Notes: generated by a model from the sequence alone, not told the origin. Shown: positions 18,762 to 28,312, counted from the stretch's first letter. The stretch is DNA of 43,576 nt from Hydrogenophaga sp. (GCA_016790705.1 JAEUOT010000016.1:1-43576); one strand, 5' to 3'. Translations and numbers: made by a program.

Positions 18762-19861
18762 CCGACAGGGAACTCACACTGGGCGAGCAATTGCAAGCCC
18801 GAGGTGTGTCGCGGCGCGCATTCATGAAGTACTGCGCCACGACCGCCTCGCTTCTCGCCCTGCCGCCGGCCCTGGTGCCGCAGATCGCCCATGCGCTCGA
18901 AACGCAGCGGCGGCCTTCGGTGATCTGGCTGTCGTTCCAGGAATGCACCGGCTGCACCGAGTCGATCACGCGCGCACACAGCCCGTCCATCGAATCGATG
19001 ATCTTCGACGCGATCAGCCTGGACTACCACCACACCCTGCAGGCGGCCTCGGGGCACGCCGCCGAAGCGGCGCGCGAGAAGGCGATGAAGGACAACTGGG
19101 GCAAGTACCTGGTGCTGGTCGACGGCTCGATCCCGATGGGGAACATGGGCTTTTCGACCACGGCCGGCGAAAGCAACCTGGACACGCTCAAACGGGTGGC
19201 CGAAGGGGCCGCCGCCATCGTCTCCATCGGCACCTGTGCGGCGTTCGGCGGCATCCCGCACGCCAACCCCAACCCGACCGGCGCGGTCTCGGTGTCCGAC
19301 ATCATCAAGAACAAGCCCATCGTCAACATCCCGGGCTGCCCGCCGATTGCGGCGGTGATGACCTCGGTGCTGACGCACTACATCGCCTTCGGCAAGCTGC
19401 CCGAGCTGGACCACCTCGGTCGCCCGAAGGTGTTCTACGGCCAGAACATCCACGACCGCTGCTACCGGCGCCCGTTCTACGAGCGCGGCCAGTTTGCCGA
19501 GACCTTCGACGACGAAGGGGCCAGGCAGGGCTGGTGCCTCTACAAGCTCGGCTGCAAGGGCCCGACCACCTACAACGCCTGCGCGGTGCTGAAGTGGAAC
19601 GAAGGCACCTCGTTCCCCATCGAGGCGGGGCACGGTTGCCTGGGTTGTTCGGAACCCGACTTCTGGGACGCCGGCAGCTTCTACAAACCGCTCTCGCAAT
19701 CGACCCGGCTCGACACCAGGACCGTGGCAATCGCCGCGGCGGTCGGTGTCGCGGTGGGCGTGGGCGCCGGCGCCGCCGGCCGCGCGGTGCAGAAAAGCGC
19801 GCGGGCCGCCCCGGCCGCGCCCAAACCCGATGTCCAGTCCACTCCGGAGAACGCACCATGA
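18758..19861 (+). CDS. hupS: [NiFe] hydrogenase small subunit (Isp type)
   Basis: The 367-aa electron-transfer subunit with three Fe-S clusters. A Tat signal SRRAFMKYCATTASLLALP near residue 25 sends it folded to the periplasm. Cluster ligands are visible in QECTGCTES, GTCAAFGGIP, NIPGCPPIA, HDRCYRRPFY, CLYKLGCKGPTTYNAC and GCLGCSEPDFWD. A C-terminal hydrophobic helix (VAIAAAVGVAVGVGAGAAG) anchors it. It is followed by isp1 and isp2 rather than directly by the large subunit, the hallmark of group 1e hydrogenases as in Thiocapsa. Confidence 0.95.
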   Translation: MTDRELTLGEQLQARGVSRRAFMKYCATTASLLALPPALVPQIAHALETQRRPSVIWLSFQECTGCTESITRAHSPSIESMIFDAISLDYHHTLQAASGHAAEAAREKAMKDNWGKYLVLVDGSIPMGNMGFSTTAGESNLDTLKRVAEGAAAIVSIGTCAAFGGIPHANPNPTGAVSVSDIIKNKPIVNIPGCPPIAAVMTSVLTHYIAFGKLPELDHLGRPKVFYGQNIHDRCYRRPFYERGQFAETFDDEGARQGWCLYKLGCKGPTTYNACAVLKWNEGTSFPIEAGHGCLGCSEPDFWDAGSFYKPLSQSTRLDTRTVAIAAAVGVAVGVGAGAAGRAVQKSARAAPAAPKPDVQSTPENAP

Positions 19862-20511
19862 CGCTGCTTGAATTCGCGCGTGGCCCCGCGCTGCAATGGG
19901 CCGCCGCCATCTTTGTGGCCGGCATGCTCTGGCGGGTCGTCGGCCTGCTCATGCTCCGGCGCTCGCACCCGATGTCCGCCGACCGGCGCGAGAACCTCGC
20001 CTTCGGTGGCGCGCGGGCGGTGTTTCACCGCTTCACGCTGCCGCCGGTGTTCCAGAAGAAGGTGATGTTCCAGTACGTCGCGGGCTGGGCCTGGCACCTG
20101 GGCTTCTTCGTCGTGCTGTTCTTCTTCAAGCTGCACATCAACTTCTTCTCCGGCATCCTGGGCTTCTCATGGCCCGCGCTGCCCAACGGGGTGATCGTGT
20201 TCTTCGGCTCGCTCAGTGCGGCGGTGCTGCTGATGCTGTTCGTGCGGCGCTTCACCCACCCGGTGCTGCGTTACCTCTCGACCTTCAACGACTACTCCAG
20301 CGTGCTGATCACCGCGCTGCCGTTCATGACGGGTCTGGCGGCCTACATGCACCTGGGGCTGCGTTACGAAACCCTGCTGGCGCTGCATTTCCTGTCGATT
20401 GCGCTGCTGCTGGTCTGGATGCCGTTTTCCAAGTTGTTCCACGTCGTCACCATCCTCCCGTCCCGCTACATCCTGGGCGTGAAGTTCTGGCGCAGGGGAG
20501 TGCAAGCATGA
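19858..20511 (+). CDS. isp1: Isp1, membrane b-type cytochrome-like subunit
   Basis: A 217-aa membrane protein with about five helices, related to the NarI/HdrE heme-b family. Histidines in helices (FHRF, WAWHLGFFVV, MHLGL, LHFLSIALL, KLFHVV) can bind heme. It should pass electrons between the hydrogenase and the quinone pool or Isp2. It overlaps the small-subunit gene and isp2 by ATGA, so all are coupled. Confidence 0.88.
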   Translation: MTLLEFARGPALQWAAAIFVAGMLWRVVGLLMLRRSHPMSADRRENLAFGGARAVFHRFTLPPVFQKKVMFQYVAGWAWHLGFFVVLFFFKLHINFFSGILGFSWPALPNGVIVFFGSLSAAVLLMLFVRRFTHPVLRYLSTFNDYSSVLITALPFMTGLAAYMHLGLRYETLLALHFLSIALLLVWMPFSKLFHVVTILPSRYILGVKFWRRGVQA

Positions 20512-21884
20512 CCGAAGTCGTTTCCCAACAAGAGATGCGCGATGCCTTTGCCATGTTCTATGGCATGGCGATGAGCCTGAAGGATCTGGCGCCGCCGCCC
20601 GAGCAACTGAGCGACCAGGAGCGCGTCTCGCGCGCCAAGGCGGTCTACCTCAAGGCGCTGGACAACGGCTTCGCCACGCAACTGGACGCCTGCGTCCACT
20701 GTGGCGCCTGCGCCCAGGCCTGCCAGTACTACATCGGCACCGAGGACCCGAAGTACACGCCGATCCACAAGCTGGACCTGATGAAACGGGTGTACCAGCG
20801 CGAGCTGTCGCCGCTGTCGTGGCTGCTAAAACCCTTCGTGCGGGACGTGACGGTCGAGGACCTGCACGAAGAACGCCACCTGGCCTTCGAGGCCTGCACC
20901 ATGTGCGGCCGCTGCAACATGGTCTGCCCGGCGGGCATCAACATCGCCGACATGGTGGCCGTCAACCGCGCGGCCCTGGCGCAGGCCGGGCTGATGCCGG
21001 ACGAGTTGCGCTTCATGGTCGCGGAACAGACCGCCGAAGGCACGATCTTCGGCGCCGACAAGGACCTGTTCCTGTTCCGCATCGGCGTGCTGGAAGAGAA
21101 GCTGGGCTTCAAGATCCCGATCGACAAGGAGAAGGCCGATGTGATGCTCGTCACCTCGGGCCTGGACATCCACCTGTTCTCCGACGCAACCGGCGGCGCG
21201 GTGGAAACCCTGCAGCACATGGGCGTGGACTACACGCTCTTGTCCGACGCCTACGAGGGCGCCAACTTCGGCGCGCTCGGTGGTGACGACGCGCTCAAGA
21301 AGAAGCTCACCAAGAAGCTGACCGAAGCGGCCATCCGCATCGGCGCCAAGACCGTGATCGTGCCCGAGTGCGGCCACAGCTTCCCGGCGCTGCGCTGGGG
21401 CGCGGCCGAGAGCGTGGGCCACGAGGTGCCGTTCGATGTGTCCACCGTCTCCGAGTATTTCGGCAAGGCGGTGATGGAAGGGCGCCTGAAGCTCCAGGCC
21501 AAGGACCACCCCGGCATCGTGGCGCTGCACGACCCCTGCAAGGTCGGGCGCTGGGGCGGTGTGTTCGACGAGCCGCGCGCCATCCTCAAGGCCTGCGGCT
21601 ACAACGTCAAGGAAACCGAGAGCTCGCGCGAACTCAACTTCTGCTGCGGTGGCGGCGCGGGCAACTTCCTGATCCAGGAGGCCGACCAGCTCAAGCGCGT
21701 CGGCTACCGCATCAAGATGGGCGAGATCGAGGCCACGGGCGCCGAGAAGCTGATGGTCTCGTGCGGTTCCTGCCGCATGAACTTCGAGGTCGGCAAGGTC
21801 AAGGCCGGTGACAGCATGCCGGTCGAAAGCCTGGCCGCCGTGATCGCGGCGCATCTTCCAGCCAACGAGGGAGCGAAGCAGTGA
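20508..21884 (+). CDS. isp2: Isp2, HdrD-like Fe-S protein
   Basis: A 458-aa cytoplasmic protein related to heterodisulfide reductase HdrD and GlpC. Two [4Fe-4S] sites are in the N-terminal part: CVHCGACAQACQ and CTMCGRCNMVCP. A CCG-type domain near the end has DPCKVGRWGG, NFCCGGGAGN and SCGSCRMNF. With Isp1 it would link periplasmic H2 oxidation to a cytoplasmic thiol or electron-carrier reaction. The physiological partner is not established. Confidence 0.88.
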   Translation: MTEVVSQQEMRDAFAMFYGMAMSLKDLAPPPEQLSDQERVSRAKAVYLKALDNGFATQLDACVHCGACAQACQYYIGTEDPKYTPIHKLDLMKRVYQRELSPLSWLLKPFVRDVTVEDLHEERHLAFEACTMCGRCNMVCPAGINIADMVAVNRAALAQAGLMPDELRFMVAEQTAEGTIFGADKDLFLFRIGVLEEKLGFKIPIDKEKADVMLVTSGLDIHLFSDATGGAVETLQHMGVDYTLLSDAYEGANFGALGGDDALKKKLTKKLTEAAIRIGAKTVIVPECGHSFPALRWGAAESVGHEVPFDVSTVSEYFGKAVMEGRLKLQAKDHPGIVALHDPCKVGRWGGVFDEPRAILKACGYNVKETESSRELNFCCGGGAGNFLIQEADQLKRVGYRIKMGEIEATGAEKLMVSCGSCRMNFEVGKVKAGDSMPVESLAAVIAAHLPANEGAKQ

Positions 21885-23599
21885 GCAAACGAATCGTCGT
21901 CGACCCCATCACGCGGATCGAAGGGCATCTGCGCATCGAGGCGCAGATGGAGGGCAACAGGATCGCCGCCGCCTACTCGTCGGGCACCTCGGTCCGGGGC
22001 ATCGAGATCATCCTCAAGGGCCGCGACCCGCGCGACGCCTGGGCCTTCGCCCAGCGCATCTGCGGCGTCTGCACCCTGGTGCACGGCATGGCCTCGATCC
22101 GCGCAGTGGAAGACGCGCTGAAGTACCCGATCCCGCCGAACGCGCAACTGATCCGCAACCTCATGATCGCGGCGCAGTACGTGCACGACCATGTGATGCA
22201 CTTCTATCACCTGCACGCGCTGGACTGGGTGGACGTGGTGTCCGCGCTCAACGCCGACCCGGCGGCCACCTCGGCGCTGCAGCAGTCGATCTCCAAGCAC
22301 CCGCTGTCTTCACCCGGCTACTTCGCCGACGTCAAGGCGCAGCTCAAGCGCTTTGTCGAGTCGGGGCAGATCGGCATCTTCGCCAACGGCTACTGGGGCC
22401 ATCCGGCCTACAAGCTGCCGGCCGAAGCCAACCTGATGGCGGTGGCGCATTACTTCGAAGCCCTGAAGTGGCAACGCGAAATCGCCAAGCTGCACGCGAT
22501 CTTCGGCGGCAAGAACCCGCACCCGAACTTCGTGGTCGGCGGCGTGCCGTGCCCGATCGACCTGAACTCCGACTCGGCCATCAACGCCGAGAAGCTGCAG
22601 AAGGTGCTGGGCATCATCCAGCAGGCGCGCGAGTTTGTCGACAACGTCTACCTGCCCGACACGCTGGCCATCGCCGGCTTCTACAAGGACTGGGGCACGC
22701 GCGGCGAAGGACTGGGCAACTTCATGACCTACGGCGACTTCCCGGCCGACGGCATGAACCCGGCGACGAATCTGGTGCCGGCCGGCGTGATCCTCAAACG
22801 CGACCTGTCCGTCATCCATCCGCTGGATCTGCGCCAGCCGGGTCAGGTGGAGGAATACGTCGCCCACAGCTGGTACGACTACGCCGGCGGCAAGGACAAG
22901 GGCCTGCACCCCTGGGACGGCGAAACGGCGCTGAACTACACCGGCCCGAAACCGCCGTACGACCAGCTCGACGTGGAGGGCGGTTACTCGTGGATCAAGG
23001 CGCCGCGCTGGAACGGCCACGCGGTGGAAGTCGGTCCGCTGGCGCGCGTGCTCATGCTCTACGCCTCGGGCCATGCGCAGACCAAGGAACTGGTGGGCCA
23101 GGCGCTGTCCAAGCTGCAGCTCCCGGTCGAGGCGCTGTATTCGACCCTTGGCCGGGTGGCCGCGCGCACGCTGGAGACCAAGGTCATCGCGGACGCGATG
23201 CAGGGCTGGTACGACAGCCTGGTGGCCAACATCCGCGCCGGCGACACCAAGACCTTCAACGAAACCCTGTGGGATCCGTCCACCTGGCCCAGCCACGCCA
23301 AGGGCGTGGGCTTCATGGAAGCGCCGCGCGGTGGCCTGGGCCACTGGGTCGTGATCGAGAACGGCAAGATCGCCAATTACCAGGCCGTGGTGCCGTCGAC
23401 CTGGAACGCCGGCCCACGCGACCCCAAGGGGCAGCCCGGCGCCTACGAAGCCGCGCTGCAACACAACCACACCATGGAGAACCCGGACCAGCCGCTGGAA
23501 ATCCTGCGCACGGTCCACAGCTTCGACCCCTGCCTGGCCTGCGCCGTCCACGTGATGGACCCCGACGGCCAGCAGCGCGTCCAGGTCATGGTGAACTGA
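21881..23599 (+). CDS. hupL: [NiFe] hydrogenase large subunit
   Basis: The 572-aa catalytic subunit. The nickel-iron ligands are RICGVCTLVH (C61, C64) and DPCLACAVH (C551, C554) near the end. The N-terminal VDPITRIEGHLRIEAQ is classical. Fifteen residues follow H557 and would be removed by the maturation protease encoded upstream. The start is a GTG overlapping isp2's stop. The protein is complete and should be active. It would recycle H2 released by nitrogenase. Confidence 0.96.
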   Translation: MSKRIVVDPITRIEGHLRIEAQMEGNRIAAAYSSGTSVRGIEIILKGRDPRDAWAFAQRICGVCTLVHGMASIRAVEDALKYPIPPNAQLIRNLMIAAQYVHDHVMHFYHLHALDWVDVVSALNADPAATSALQQSISKHPLSSPGYFADVKAQLKRFVESGQIGIFANGYWGHPAYKLPAEANLMAVAHYFEALKWQREIAKLHAIFGGKNPHPNFVVGGVPCPIDLNSDSAINAEKLQKVLGIIQQAREFVDNVYLPDTLAIAGFYKDWGTRGEGLGNFMTYGDFPADGMNPATNLVPAGVILKRDLSVIHPLDLRQPGQVEEYVAHSWYDYAGGKDKGLHPWDGETALNYTGPKPPYDQLDVEGGYSWIKAPRWNGHAVEVGPLARVLMLYASGHAQTKELVGQALSKLQLPVEALYSTLGRVAARTLETKVIADAMQGWYDSLVANIRAGDTKTFNETLWDPSTWPSHAKGVGFMEAPRGGLGHWVVIENGKIANYQAVVPSTWNAGPRDPKGQPGAYEAALQHNHTMENPDQPLEILRTVHSFDPCLACAVHVMDPDGQQRVQVMVN

Positions 23600-23626
23600 A
23601 CGAAACGACACACAGGAGCAGCCCAC

Positions 23627-24025
23627 ATGAGCGAACTGTTTTCCCCTGAATGGATGGCCGGTTTTGCCAGCAACTGGAACGCCGACCCCGAACTGGGCGC
23701 GGCCCTGGCCGCCATCGACTTCAACTCGAACGTCGCCTACGGCTACCTGGGCGATGACGCGCCCAAGGGCGTGCTGATCGTCAAGCAAGGCATGGTGGTG
23801 GACAGCGGGGCCTACGCCGGCCAGCCCCTGAACTGGGACATCCGCGCCTCCGCCGAGACCTGGTCCGGCTGGATGAAGACGCCGCCCAACATGATGAAGC
23901 TGGGCGTGAACTACACGACCGGCAAGCTCAAGTTCGTCGTTGGCGACTACGGCGCCATGATCAAGGACCCGCGCATGGCCGGCCCTTTCATCAAGTCGTT
24001 TGCCGCGATGTCGAAAGTCGCCTGA
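23627..24025 (+). CDS. SCP-2 sterol-carrier-like protein of the hydrogenase operon
   Basis: A 132-aa protein resembling the SCP-2 lipid-carrier fold: GVLIVKQGMVVDSGAYAG, then ETWSGWMKTPPNMMKLGVNY and KLKFVVGDYGAM. It starts 28 bp after hupL behind a CAGGAGC ribosome-binding site, so it is probably co-transcribed. The reason for a lipid-carrier-like protein beside a hydrogenase is unknown; binding a quinone or another hydrophobic ligand is a guess. Confidence 0.7.
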   Translation: MSELFSPEWMAGFASNWNADPELGAALAAIDFNSNVAYGYLGDDAPKGVLIVKQGMVVDSGAYAGQPLNWDIRASAETWSGWMKTPPNMMKLGVNYTTGKLKFVVGDYGAMIKDPRMAGPFIKSFAAMSKVA

Positions 24026-24158
24026 CCGGCGACCGGCGGCGCCAGCGGGCGCGCACAACCCTTGCTAAGGCAACTCTGTTGGCAGGCGCCGGACCGGCGT
24101 CTGTGCCCTTTGTGCCGGCGCCGGGTGGGTCCTGTGTCGGCTTTGTCCGATTGCGCCC

Positions 24159-25655
24159 ATGCTGACCGCTCCCTTGTTCAACGCCGACGACCTGCGCCGC
24201 TGGCGCAGTTGTGAACGCCGCTTCTGGCTGGCGCGCCACCGCCTGCAGCGCGGCGATCCGGGCCCCGCGCCCGCACCACCGCCCGAGCTGGACGTGGCGC
24301 TGCGCGCCTCCTTCCCGCACGCCGACACCCTGGCCGCGCCGCAGACGCCGTCGCAATGGCTGCAGGCGATGCGCCACACGCTCGACTGCCTCGACAGCGA
24401 CGCCCCGCTGCCCGAGGGCTGGGCCATCCTCGGCGCCTGCCTGACCAGCGAAGACCGCGCCCAGGCGCGCATCGACGTGCTCAGCGCCGGACCGCACGGC
24501 CTGCGCGTGTTCAAGGTGCGCCAGGCCACCGCCGGCGACGAGTCCGACATCGACACCGTCGCGCTCTGGACCCACGTCGCCGCGCGCTGCGGCTTCGCGG
24601 TGCAGGGCGCCGGCCTGCTGCTGGTCGACACCGACTTCATCTACCCCGGCCACGGCTGCTACGCCGGCCTGTTCCGCGAGGTCGATCTGCGACCCGTGCT
24701 CGGCTCCCGCCCGGTGGCGCAGTGGCTGGACGCCATGCGCCACTGCGCTCACGGCGCCGAACCCGCCGCCACGCCCGGCCCGCACTGCCACCAGGGCGAA
24801 GGCTGTGAATTCGCCGCCAGTTGCAAGGCCTGCCCACCGCCCCCGGTCCACCGCCAGGACCCCGCCAGCCTCGACATCCTCGGCCGCGAAGCCGCCAGCG
24901 CCTGGCGCGCCCTCGGCCACCGCGACGTGCTCAGCCTGCGGCCGGACGACATCGAATCCCCCCGCCAGCGCCGCGCCGTGCGCGCGGTGCAGCAGGGCGC
25001 CCCGGTCATCGAACCCGCCGTCGCCGAGCTCGCGCGCCACTGGCCGCACCCGCACCACTGCCTGCGCTTCGACACCATCGGCATGGCGGTGCCCGTCTGG
25101 TCCGGCACACGGCCGTACCAGACCCTGCCGTTCCAGTGGAGCTGCGCCCGCGAGGAGGCCGATGGCCGCTGGAGCGACCACCACTTCCTGGCCGCCGGCC
25201 AGGGCAGCGACCCGCGCCGCGCCTTCGCCGAAACCCTGCTGCAGGTGCTGGGCACGCAAGGCGCCGTGCTGGCCTACAACGCCGGCTTCGAACGCAACCG
25301 CCTCCGCGAACTGGCCCAGTGGTTCGACGACTTCGCGCCCGCGCTCGACGCACTGCAGCCGCGCATCGTCGACCTGTTCCAGGTTGCCCGCGAACACTAT
25401 TACCACCCCGCCATGGCCGGCTCATGGTCCCTGCGCGCCATCGCCCGCGCCGTGGCCCCGGGCGTCAACATGGACGTCACCCTCGACCCCGCGCTCGGCG
25501 CCAAGGTCGGCCGCACCGCCCAGTCGGTCTACGCACTGATGGAGAAGCCCGGCCAGACCCTGCCGGTGCGCCACGCCTGCCGGGAAGCGCTGCAGGCGCA
25601 TGGGCGACGGGAGACGGAGGTGTTGCGGGAGTTGGTGGGGGTGATGGAGAGCTAG
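24159..25655 (+). CDS. DUF2779 protein with nuclease-like folds
   Basis: A 498-aa cytoplasmic protein of the DUF2779 type. The N-terminal half has a PD-(D/E)XK-like look, including a C-rich CHQGEGCEFAASCKAC segment typical of Fe-S nucleases. The C-terminal half has an RNase-H/DnaQ-like pattern: HHCLRFDTIGMAVP, then AVLAYNAGFERNRLRELAQW and RIVDLFQVAREHYY. The usual first acidic pair (DFET) appears here as FDTIG. It is not part of the hydrogenase operon and could be defensive; unproven. Confidence 0.75.
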   Translation: MLTAPLFNADDLRRWRSCERRFWLARHRLQRGDPGPAPAPPPELDVALRASFPHADTLAAPQTPSQWLQAMRHTLDCLDSDAPLPEGWAILGACLTSEDRAQARIDVLSAGPHGLRVFKVRQATAGDESDIDTVALWTHVAARCGFAVQGAGLLLVDTDFIYPGHGCYAGLFREVDLRPVLGSRPVAQWLDAMRHCAHGAEPAATPGPHCHQGEGCEFAASCKACPPPPVHRQDPASLDILGREAASAWRALGHRDVLSLRPDDIESPRQRRAVRAVQQGAPVIEPAVAELARHWPHPHHCLRFDTIGMAVPVWSGTRPYQTLPFQWSCAREEADGRWSDHHFLAAGQGSDPRRAFAETLLQVLGTQGAVLAYNAGFERNRLRELAQWFDDFAPALDALQPRIVDLFQVAREHYYHPAMAGSWSLRAIARAVAPGVNMDVTLDPALGAKVGRTAQSVYALMEKPGQTLPVRHACREALQAHGRRETEVLRELVGVMES

Positions 25656-25759
25656 GCCATAACAATCCGAAAAAGGATAAATAACGGTCTCTTAATCTTT
25701 AAATGTTCATTTATGGGCTTTTAGAAAGAAACCTGTTCCCTGGATACGTACAGATCACT

Positions 25760-25819
25760 AGAATCCGTTTTCGAACTGATAAAAGCCAGACCGGCTTTTA
25801 CGATCCATAAACGGATTCT
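25760..25819. promoter_or_regulatory. Nested palindromes, probable hipBA operator
   Basis: Outer arms AGAATCCGTTT (25760-25770) and AAACGGATTCT (25809-25819) are perfect 11-mers. Inside, TAAAAGCC (25780-25787) and GGCTTTTA (25793-25800) are perfect 8-mers. The outer arm ends one base before the hipB ATG, and no ribosome-binding site is visible. HipB proteins bind such repeats to repress their own operon. The sequence 25656-25820 is AT-rich compared with its surroundings. Confidence 0.65.
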
Positions 25820-25820
25820 T

Positions 25821-26132
25821 ATGGACCAGGCAAACACCACAGCCGAACTGCTGATGCATCTGGGCGAACAGCTCAGGGCCCAGCGCCTGCGCATGAACCT
25901 CACCCTCGACGAAGTGGCCCAGTCCGCGGGGGTGTCCATCAACGCTGTGCGCCGGCTGGAGGCCGGTGACGGCTCCTCGCTGTCGTCCTTCGTCTCGGTG
26001 CTCAAGGTCCTCGGGCGGGCCGACTGGTTGTCCACCCTCAAACCGGCGGTCACCATCAACCCGCTGGACATGCTGCGCCAGCGCGGCCCCCGCCAGCGCG
26101 CGCGCAAACCCCAGCAGCCCAAGGAAGACTGA
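25821..26132 (+). CDS. hipB: HipB-like antitoxin/repressor
   Basis: A 103-aa protein with an XRE-type helix-turn-helix (LGEQLRAQRLRMNLTLDEVA, then QSAGVSINAVRRLEAGDG) and a basic tail. It should bind the palindromes upstream and the HipA kinase downstream. The start ATG follows directly on the operator's outer arm. The gap to hipA is only four bases. Confidence 0.9.
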   Translation: MDQANTTAELLMHLGEQLRAQRLRMNLTLDEVAQSAGVSINAVRRLEAGDGSSLSSFVSVLKVLGRADWLSTLKPAVTINPLDMLRQRGPRQRARKPQQPKED

Positions 26133-26136
26133 CCCC

Positions 26137-27471
26137 ATGGCCACGTCCCGGCAAACACGGCAGAGCCCGTACAAGAGCGTCGACGCCATCGAGGTCCGCA
26201 TCTGGGGCCGACGCGTGGGCGCTGTCGCGCGAGAACCCACGCGCAACCACTACGCCTTCAGCTACGACCCGGCCTGGGTCCGCACGGGCATCGAACTGGC
26301 CCCGCTGCACATGCCGCTGGCGCAGGCCAGCGAACCCTTCCTGTTTGCCGACCTGCCCGAGGCCACGTACAAACGCCTTCCCGCCATGCTGGCCGACGCG
26401 CTGCCCGACGACTTCGGCAACGCCCTGATCGACGCCTGGATGGCCGAGCGTGGTCTGCGCAAGGACGCCATCACCGCCCTGGACCGCCTGGCCTACATGG
26501 GCAAACGCGGCATGGGCGCGCTGACCTTCGGCCCCATGCGCGGCCCCACACCCAGCAAACCCACCGCCATCGAAATGGGGCAACTGGTGGAAGCCGCGCG
26601 CAAGGCCGTGCAGGGCGACTTTGCCGGGGACGACCACGCCGCCACCGCCCTCAAACAGATCATCCAGGTCGGCACCTCGGCCGGCGGCGCGCGCGCCAAA
26701 GCCACCATCGCCTGGAACCCCGACACGCAAGAAGTGCGCACCGGGCAATTCGACATCCCGGCCGGCTTCGAGGCCTGGCTGCTCAAGTTCGACGGCGTCG
26801 GGCCCGACGCAGTGTTCGGCCCGTCCAGAAACTACGGCCGCATCGAATACGCCTACCACCTCATGGCCCGGGCCGCAGGCATCGACATGTCGCCCTGCCG
26901 CCTGCTGCAGGAAAACGGCCGTGCCCACTTCATGACCCGGCGCTTCGACCGCGACGGTGACCAGCGCCACCACATGCAGACCCTGTGCGCCCTGGCGCAC
27001 CTGGACTACAAGCAGATCGGCACCCACAGCTACAACCAGCTCTTCCAGACCGCCCAGGCGCTGAAGCTCGGGCGCGACGCGCTCGCGCAAATCCTGCGGC
27101 GCATGGTCTTCAACGTGCTCGCCGTCAACAACGACGACCACACCAAGAACTTCTCGTTCCTGCTGCGCGAAGGCGGCCGGTGGGAACTGGCGCCCGCCTA
27201 CGACATCACCCATGCCTATCGGCCCGACAGCGAATGGGTGCGCGAACACCAGATGTCGGTCAACGGCCGGTTCGACGGCATCACCCGCGCCGATGTGCGC
27301 GTGGTGGCCGAGCGCTTCGGCCTGCTGGCGGAGTTGCCCAAGGCGCTGGACGCCGTGACGGGCGCCGTGCGCCGCTGGGGTGAGTTCGCCAAAGAAGCCG
27401 GCGTGGCGGCGGAAGAGATCTCCACCATTGCGGGGCACATGGCTGAGCGGGAGCGGGTGTTTGGAGGGTAG
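26137..27471 (+). CDS. hipA: HipA-like serine/threonine kinase toxin
   Basis: A 444-aa HipA family kinase. HipA of E. coli phosphorylates glutamyl-tRNA synthetase to induce dormancy. Motifs: glycine-rich loop GTSAGGARAKATIAW, catalytic NNDDHTKNFSFLL, and metal-binding APAYDITHAY. Length is normal and no motif is broken, so it is probably functional. Substrate specificity cannot be told from the sequence. It is the last intact gene before the IS-scarred stretch. Confidence 0.92.
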   Translation: MATSRQTRQSPYKSVDAIEVRIWGRRVGAVAREPTRNHYAFSYDPAWVRTGIELAPLHMPLAQASEPFLFADLPEATYKRLPAMLADALPDDFGNALIDAWMAERGLRKDAITALDRLAYMGKRGMGALTFGPMRGPTPSKPTAIEMGQLVEAARKAVQGDFAGDDHAATALKQIIQVGTSAGGARAKATIAWNPDTQEVRTGQFDIPAGFEAWLLKFDGVGPDAVFGPSRNYGRIEYAYHLMARAAGIDMSPCRLLQENGRAHFMTRRFDRDGDQRHHMQTLCALAHLDYKQIGTHSYNQLFQTAQALKLGRDALAQILRRMVFNVLAVNNDDHTKNFSFLLREGGRWELAPAYDITHAYRPDSEWVREHQMSVNGRFDGITRADVRVVAERFGLLAELPKALDAVTGAVRRWGEFAKEAGVAAEEISTIAGHMAERERVFGG

Positions 27472-27595
27472 GGCTGCGAAGAGACTGTCGGTCAGGCAAT
27501 AGCCGCAGTGGCTGTCTGGAAATCAAGGGCGGGAAAAGGCTGGAAGCTGTCGCTCACCAAGTACTGCTTTTGGGAGACTCAGTACAGAACGACGA

Positions 27596-27706
27596 GTCCA
27601 AACGGCTGCGCACTTCGCCGCCATCCGGCCGCAAGAAGCGGATACAAATCATGGTCGTCACCAAATCCGGATGGCCCAGGAGTTTGCATATGGACACATG
27701 CTGACT
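27596..27706 (-). pseudogene. Remnant of an integron-integrase-like tyrosine recombinase
   Basis: The minus strand encodes ICKLLGHPDLVTTMICIRF followed by GGEVRSRLD. This resembles the C-terminus of IntI/XerC recombinases (xLLGHxDxxTTMIYTHV ... GGxGVRSPLD). The catalytic Tyr and the following His are replaced (MICIRF), and no upstream domain is left. It is therefore dead. Between hipA and here, 27472-27595 shows nothing else recognisable. Confidence 0.5.
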
Positions 27707-27779
27707 GGCTCCTCTCGGCCCGTTCAACAAGCGCCTTGCGGCCACGCCTACTGTACAGCCGCAAGACCGTGGGCTTGGG

Positions 27780-28291
27780 GCGTGCACGCGACACCGACGA
27801 CTGCGTGCACACGGCTCACCTGGCGCGCCGCACCGCGCTGGCAGAGTTCATCGGCAAGATGCTGTCCAAGCACGTGCTGAACGACGACAGCGGATCAACG
27901 CTTAAGGCCTCTACGGTACTGGGAATACGGGTGCAAACCCATCCTACTCGCGGCCCCGCGAGTGCGATTACAACGCCTACGCCGAATCCTTGTTCCGCAG
28001 ACCGACAAGTACCGCCCCGACCTTCCTGCCAAGGAATCTACAGACCTCCAGGCCACTCGGACCTGGGCAGCTGCGTACGTGCATTGGTACAACGACGTGT
28101 ATCGACACAGCGGCATCCGGTACGTCAACACTGGGCAGCGCCATTGCGGCGCAGATCAACTGATCCGGGCGGCTCGACGCACCCTCTACTCCAGAGCCGC
28201 AAGCGCAACCAGACGCGCTAGTCTGGCCCCACGCGCGACTGGGCGCCCAAGAGCGCACTCACCCTCAACCCCGAACCTGACTCGATCGTAA
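27780..28291 (+). pseudogene. Degenerate IS3-family transposase (orfB C-terminal half)
   Basis: Fragments in two or more frames line up with an IS3-type DDE transposase: ALAEFIGKMLSKHVLNDDSG for the ..LVLHSDNGS.. region, then TDKYRPDLP and AYVHWYNDVYRHSGIRYV for the conserved end, finally TLNPEPD. Frameshifts break the frame near 27935-27960 and again near 28200. No intact orfA was seen. It is an old insertion scar beside the AT-rich island. Confidence 0.75.
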
Positions 28292-28312
28292 CGGCACAAT
28301 CGGAAACAGAAC

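Noticed and set aside
24081-24124. GC-rich inverted repeat between the SCP-2-like and DUF2779 genes
   Set aside because: The arms GGCGCCGG/CCGGCGCC have a 22-base loop and no T run; expected by chance at this GC content.
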